DNA from: Danxiaibacter flavus
GTDB taxonomy: Bacteria; Bacteroidota; Bacteroidia; Chitinophagales; Chitinophagaceae
Direction: 5' to 3'
Assembly: GCF_041060425.1 (NCBI RefSeq)
Contig: NZ_JAULBC010000006.1
Span: forward strand, 1-64,000
Length of the DNA: 64,000 bases
Within the stretch, counting starts at the first letter, position 1. Each line of letters opens with the position of its first letter. The notes under the pieces are model-generated. The model made no database searches, was not told where the DNA came from, and was given only the letters and a program-made list of their open reading frames with translations. The position numbers and the translations under genes were made by a program. Below, piece by piece: positions 61,092-64,000 of the stretch.

Positions 61092-64000
61092 ATGAAGAAA
61101 TTGTCTCTCACACTCAAAACCGTTTATGGTTTTGCCGCAACATTCCTTCTGATGTTGCTACTGGTTTCAACAGTCATTCATGCACAAAACCTTCCGGCGG
61201 TAACGGGCAAGGTTCTGGATGAAAACAATAAGCCCCTTGCAGGAGCGTCGGTTACCATAAAAGGATCATCCAAAAGCACAGTAACAAATAACGCTGGTGA
61301 ATTTACGTTGAAAGATGTTAAACCCGGCACAACTGTCAGTATTTCCTTCCAGGGATATGAAAATGCAGACCTTGCGATTAGAGATCAAACCAACTACACC
61401 ATAGCGTTGAAGCTGGATGTAAAACAGCTAAGTGATGTTGTTGTGGTTGGTTATGGAACCCAACGTAAAGCTGCATCAACAGGTTCTATTGCTTCTGTAA
61501 AAGCAGCAGATATAACGCAAACGCCTGTGATAAATGTGGCGCAGGGCCTTGCGGCAAGAGTTGCGGGTGTGCAGATAACACAGAATAATGCTGCTCCCGG
61601 CGGCAACATCAGCGTGCGTATCCGCGGTACAAACTCAATCAATGGTTCTTCCGAGCCGTTATATATTGTTGACGGAATTCAGATCTCCAACGGAGGAAGC
61701 GTCACAGATGTAAGTCCGTTATCTACTATCAATCCAAACGATATTGAATCAGTTGAAGTGTTGAAAGATGCCTCTGCTACGGCCATCTACGGTGCAAGAG
61801 GCGCAAACGGCGTGGTGCTTATCAGTACGAAAAGAGGTAAGAACGGAGCCACCAGGGTTCAGCTTGAGACATATCAGGGTGTCCAGAATATTACAAAAAA
61901 ACTGGACATGATGAATGCTTCGCAGTTCGCTCAATTGGAGAATGACGTATATAATACCGCAGTTTACGATAATCCTTCATCACTGGGTGCAGGAACCGAC
62001 TGGCAGGACTATACTTACCGTAAAGCAAACATGCAAAATTACCAGGCAGCAGTAAGCGGCGGTTCTGATAAAACAGTGTTTTCATTATCCGGCAACTATT
62101 TCAACCAGGATGGGATCATCATTAAATCAAATTTTAACCGCTACTCATTAAGAGCTACACTCGACCATACCATCAGTAAACATTTCAAAGTAGGAACAAG
62201 TATTCTTACAAGCTATACAACCAACAATAACATCCCAACCGGCATTAACTCAATTGACGGTCCGGTGGTTACACAAGGCATAGTGGGTGCTACGTTAGGT
62301 GCTCCCCCAACTTTAGTACCTTATAAAGAGGATGGCAGTATTTATCCTTTTGCAGATCAGTTCAACGGTCGTTACCGAGAGGTTGCCAATCCGATTGGTC
62401 TGGCAGAAATATTAAATCGAAACACCATAAAGCGCACACTTGCGAACGTGTACGTTGAAGCAAAAATAATTGACGGTTTGAGCTATCGCGGATCTTTCAA
62501 TGCGGATATTTCCGGTACATTAAACGATTATTATTCTCCTTTGTATATACTGGGTAAGGCAGAAGTAAGCGTTAACTCAGGTTCAGCTCAAAAAGGAAAT
62601 GTGAACACAACTGCATGGCTGCATGAAAGTGTTCTTACTTACAACCGCAATTTTGGCGATCATTCTTTAAAGTTTACGGGTGTGTATGCTACACAGGCAA
62701 ATATGTACAACGCCAATAGCATAAGCGCAGGCGGCTTTCCGAATGATGCAACGCTGAATGAGGCTGTACAACTTGCGATAAACCGCACGGTAAGCAGCAA
62801 TCGTAGTAAAGATGTGTTAAACTCTTACATGGGACGTATTAACTACGGCTACGCAAACAAATATTTTGTAGATATTACTGCGCGTTATGATGGTGCATCT
62901 AAATTTGGAGAGAATCATAAATGGGGTTTCTTTCCTGCAGTAGCAGCTGCATGGAGAATTATTGAAGAGCCATTCATGAAGAACAACAGGATCTTCAGCG
63001 ATCTTAAACTTCGCGGAAGCTACGGATCGACAGGTAACGCAGGCGCTATCGCTCCATACCAATCACTCGCGCTTGAAGGTTCAGGAAGCAATTACCAGTT
63101 TAACCATATTTATACAGTTGGTATCAGTCCAACAGGCATTCCCAATAAAGATCTCCGTTGGGAAAGATCATTGCAGGCAAATGTTGGTTTAGATATCGGG
63201 TTCTTTAATAACAGATTGAACCTGGTTGTAGATTATTACAATAAAGAAACTAAAGATCTGCTCTTCGTCAAGAACCTGCCGTTATCCTCAGGGTATTCTT
63301 CTGTGACGGGTAACTTTGCAAGCATCCGGAACAAAGGTTTCGAAGTAGCTGCTGATGCAAGAATACTTACCGGCAAGTTTAAGTGGAACGTTAATGCAAA
63401 TCTTTCCTTTAACAGAAACGAGTTATTGGGGCTTGAAGGCGGCGTGAATGAATTTGTATTGAATCCCTACAGTGTGTTAAGAGTGGGCCAGCCGCTGGGT
63501 GTCTTTAAGACGTATGTGTTTAATGGAATTTACCAGGCCGGTGAAGCAGTATTGCCTGGAAGTGGTAGCAGAACCGGTGGTGTTAAAGTTGCAGATCTGA
63601 ACAATGATAAACAGATCACCAGCGATGACCAACGAATTACAGGTAATGCTAATCCTTCTTATATTTTTGGATTCTCATCCAATTTCAGTTACAAGAATTT
63701 TGATTTAAGCTTTTTCTTCTCAGGCGTCCAGGGCAACAATATCTTTAACCTGAGCCGTTACACTTTCGAGAATGCGCTTGGTGGAAGGAACGTTGTTGAA
63801 GGTATGGTAAACAGATGGTCGCCAACCAATCCAAGCGACGAATATGCATCCGGGTTCCAGGGCGGAAGAATTCCTGTATCAGACCGCTTTGTTGAAGATG
63901 GATCATACATACGTATGAAGAATATTACGCTCGGTTATAAATTTCCAGCCATTAAAGGTATTTCAAGTGCAAGGATCTATGTGAGCGGTAATAACCTGTT
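61092..64000 (+). CDS. SusC/RagA-type TonB-linked transporter (3' partial, locus D)
   Basis: Starts at ATG 61092 (MKKLSLTLKTVYGFAATF) and stays open to the window end (969 codons). The signal peptide ends near VIHAQ (about 34). Then come a carboxypeptidase-regulatory-like domain (VTGKVLDENNKPLAGASVTIKG), TonB-box-like DVVVVGYGTQRKAASTGS, plug with VRIRGTNSING and PLYIVDGIQIS, DASATAIYGARGANGVV, and most of the barrel. Its missing end and presumed SusD partner lie to the right. The divergent zinc-ribbon LacI regulator is its likely controller; the substrate is unknown. Confidence 0.93.
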   Translation, partial: MKKLSLTLKTVYGFAATFLLMLLLVSTVIHAQNLPAVTGKVLDENNKPLAGASVTIKGSSKSTVTNNAGEFTLKDVKPGTTVSISFQGYENADLAIRDQTNYTIALKLDVKQLSDVVVVGYGTQRKAASTGSIASVKAADITQTPVINVAQGLAARVAGVQITQNNAAPGGNISVRIRGTNSINGSSEPLYIVDGIQISNGGSVTDVSPLSTINPNDIESVEVLKDASATAIYGARGANGVVLISTKRGKNGATRVQLETYQGVQNITKKLDMMNASQFAQLENDVYNTAVYDNPSSLGAGTDWQDYTYRKANMQNYQAAVSGGSDKTVFSLSGNYFNQDGIIIKSNFNRYSLRATLDHTISKHFKVGTSILTSYTTNNNIPTGINSIDGPVVTQGIVGATLGAPPTLVPYKEDGSIYPFADQFNGRYREVANPIGLAEILNRNTIKRTLANVYVEAKIIDGLSYRGSFNADISGTLNDYYSPLYILGKAEVSVNSGSAQKGNVNTTAWLHESVLTYNRNFGDHSLKFTGVYATQANMYNANSISAGGFPNDATLNEAVQLAINRTVSSNRSKDVLNSYMGRINYGYANKYFVDITARYDGASKFGENHKWGFFPAVAAAWRIIEEPFMKNNRIFSDLKLRGSYGSTGNAGAIAPYQSLALEGSGSNYQFNHIYTVGISPTGIPNKDLRWERSLQANVGLDIGFFNNRLNLVVDYYNKETKDLLFVKNLPLSSGYSSVTGNFASIRNKGFEVAADARILTGKFKWNVNANLSFNRNELLGLEGGVNEFVLNPYSVLRVGQPLGVFKTYVFNGIYQAGEAVLPGSGSRTGGVKVADLNNDKQITSDDQRITGNANPSYIFGFSSNFSYKNFDLSFFFSGVQGNNIFNLSRYTFENALGGRNVVEGMVNRWSPTNPSDEYASGFQGGRIPVSDRFVEDGSYIRMKNITLGYKFPAIKGISSARIYVSGNNL

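Overview
This window comes from a Bacteroidota genome, most likely a soil- or plant-associated member of Chitinophagaceae or a close relative. This is inferred from four SusC/SusD-type outer-membrane uptake loci, a giant cell-surface protein with a type IX secretion (gliding-type) C-terminal domain, a one-polypeptide hybrid two-component regulator, two LacI-type regulators, FG-GAP/ASPIC-UnbV lipoproteins, and AT-rich intergenic DNA full of short-word repeats. There is one 100-N assembly gap (17034-17133), and genes at both ends are cut by the window.

Layout. 1-7.2 kb: the C-terminal 2.4 kb-residue part of a giant Ig-repeat adhesin. 7.5-8.7 kb: an MgtC-like membrane protein facing a YHS-domain lipoprotein, separated by a long inverted repeat. 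9.3-14.2 kb: a stand-alone SusC/SusD pair. 14.4-16.4 kb: cold-shock protein, RhlE-type RNA helicase and a small conserved-looking protein. 16.6-17.6 kb: a tandem array of 236-bp palindromic units interrupted by the gap. 17.7-21.8 kb: amino-acid permease, a VOC protein, a VOC-GNAT fusion, a tiny membrane protein and an SRPBCC protein.

22.2-40.8 kb is a glucuronoxylan-utilisation locus. It holds SusD/SusC on the minus strand, a large FG-GAP lipoprotein, a LacI regulator, GH115 alpha-glucuronidase, GH43, a CE4 deacetylase, a CE15 glucuronoyl esterase, a GH10 xylanase and a small periplasmic protein. Together they could cut the xylan backbone, remove acetyl, glucuronoyl-ester, methylglucuronic acid and arabinose/xylose decorations, and import the oligosaccharides. 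A palindromic LacI-type operator is found upstream of the regulator and, with variation, upstream of three other transcription units, so the locus looks like one LacI regulon.

41.7-58.7 kb is a fructan-utilisation locus. A hybrid sensor-regulator with a periplasmic sugar-binding domain reads divergently from a HAD phosphatase, MFS sugar porter, PfkB fructokinase, SusC, SusD, a second FG-GAP lipoprotein and a GH32 fructan hydrolase. 58.9-64 kb starts another uptake locus: a LacI regulator with an added N-terminal zinc ribbon, divergent from a SusC that runs off the window.

The most unusual material is non-coding. Intergenic regions carry at least six families of 7-14-bp word repeats, often as inverted pairs, and a dispersed 230-350-bp module present three times, one copy ending about 10 bp from a broken sensor gene. 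Upstream of the last SusC there is an island of ~112-bp repeats in which five 31-bp hairpin elements sit directly after GTAC. Matching empty sites lie in the same array, which is direct evidence of insertion of a REP-like mini-element.
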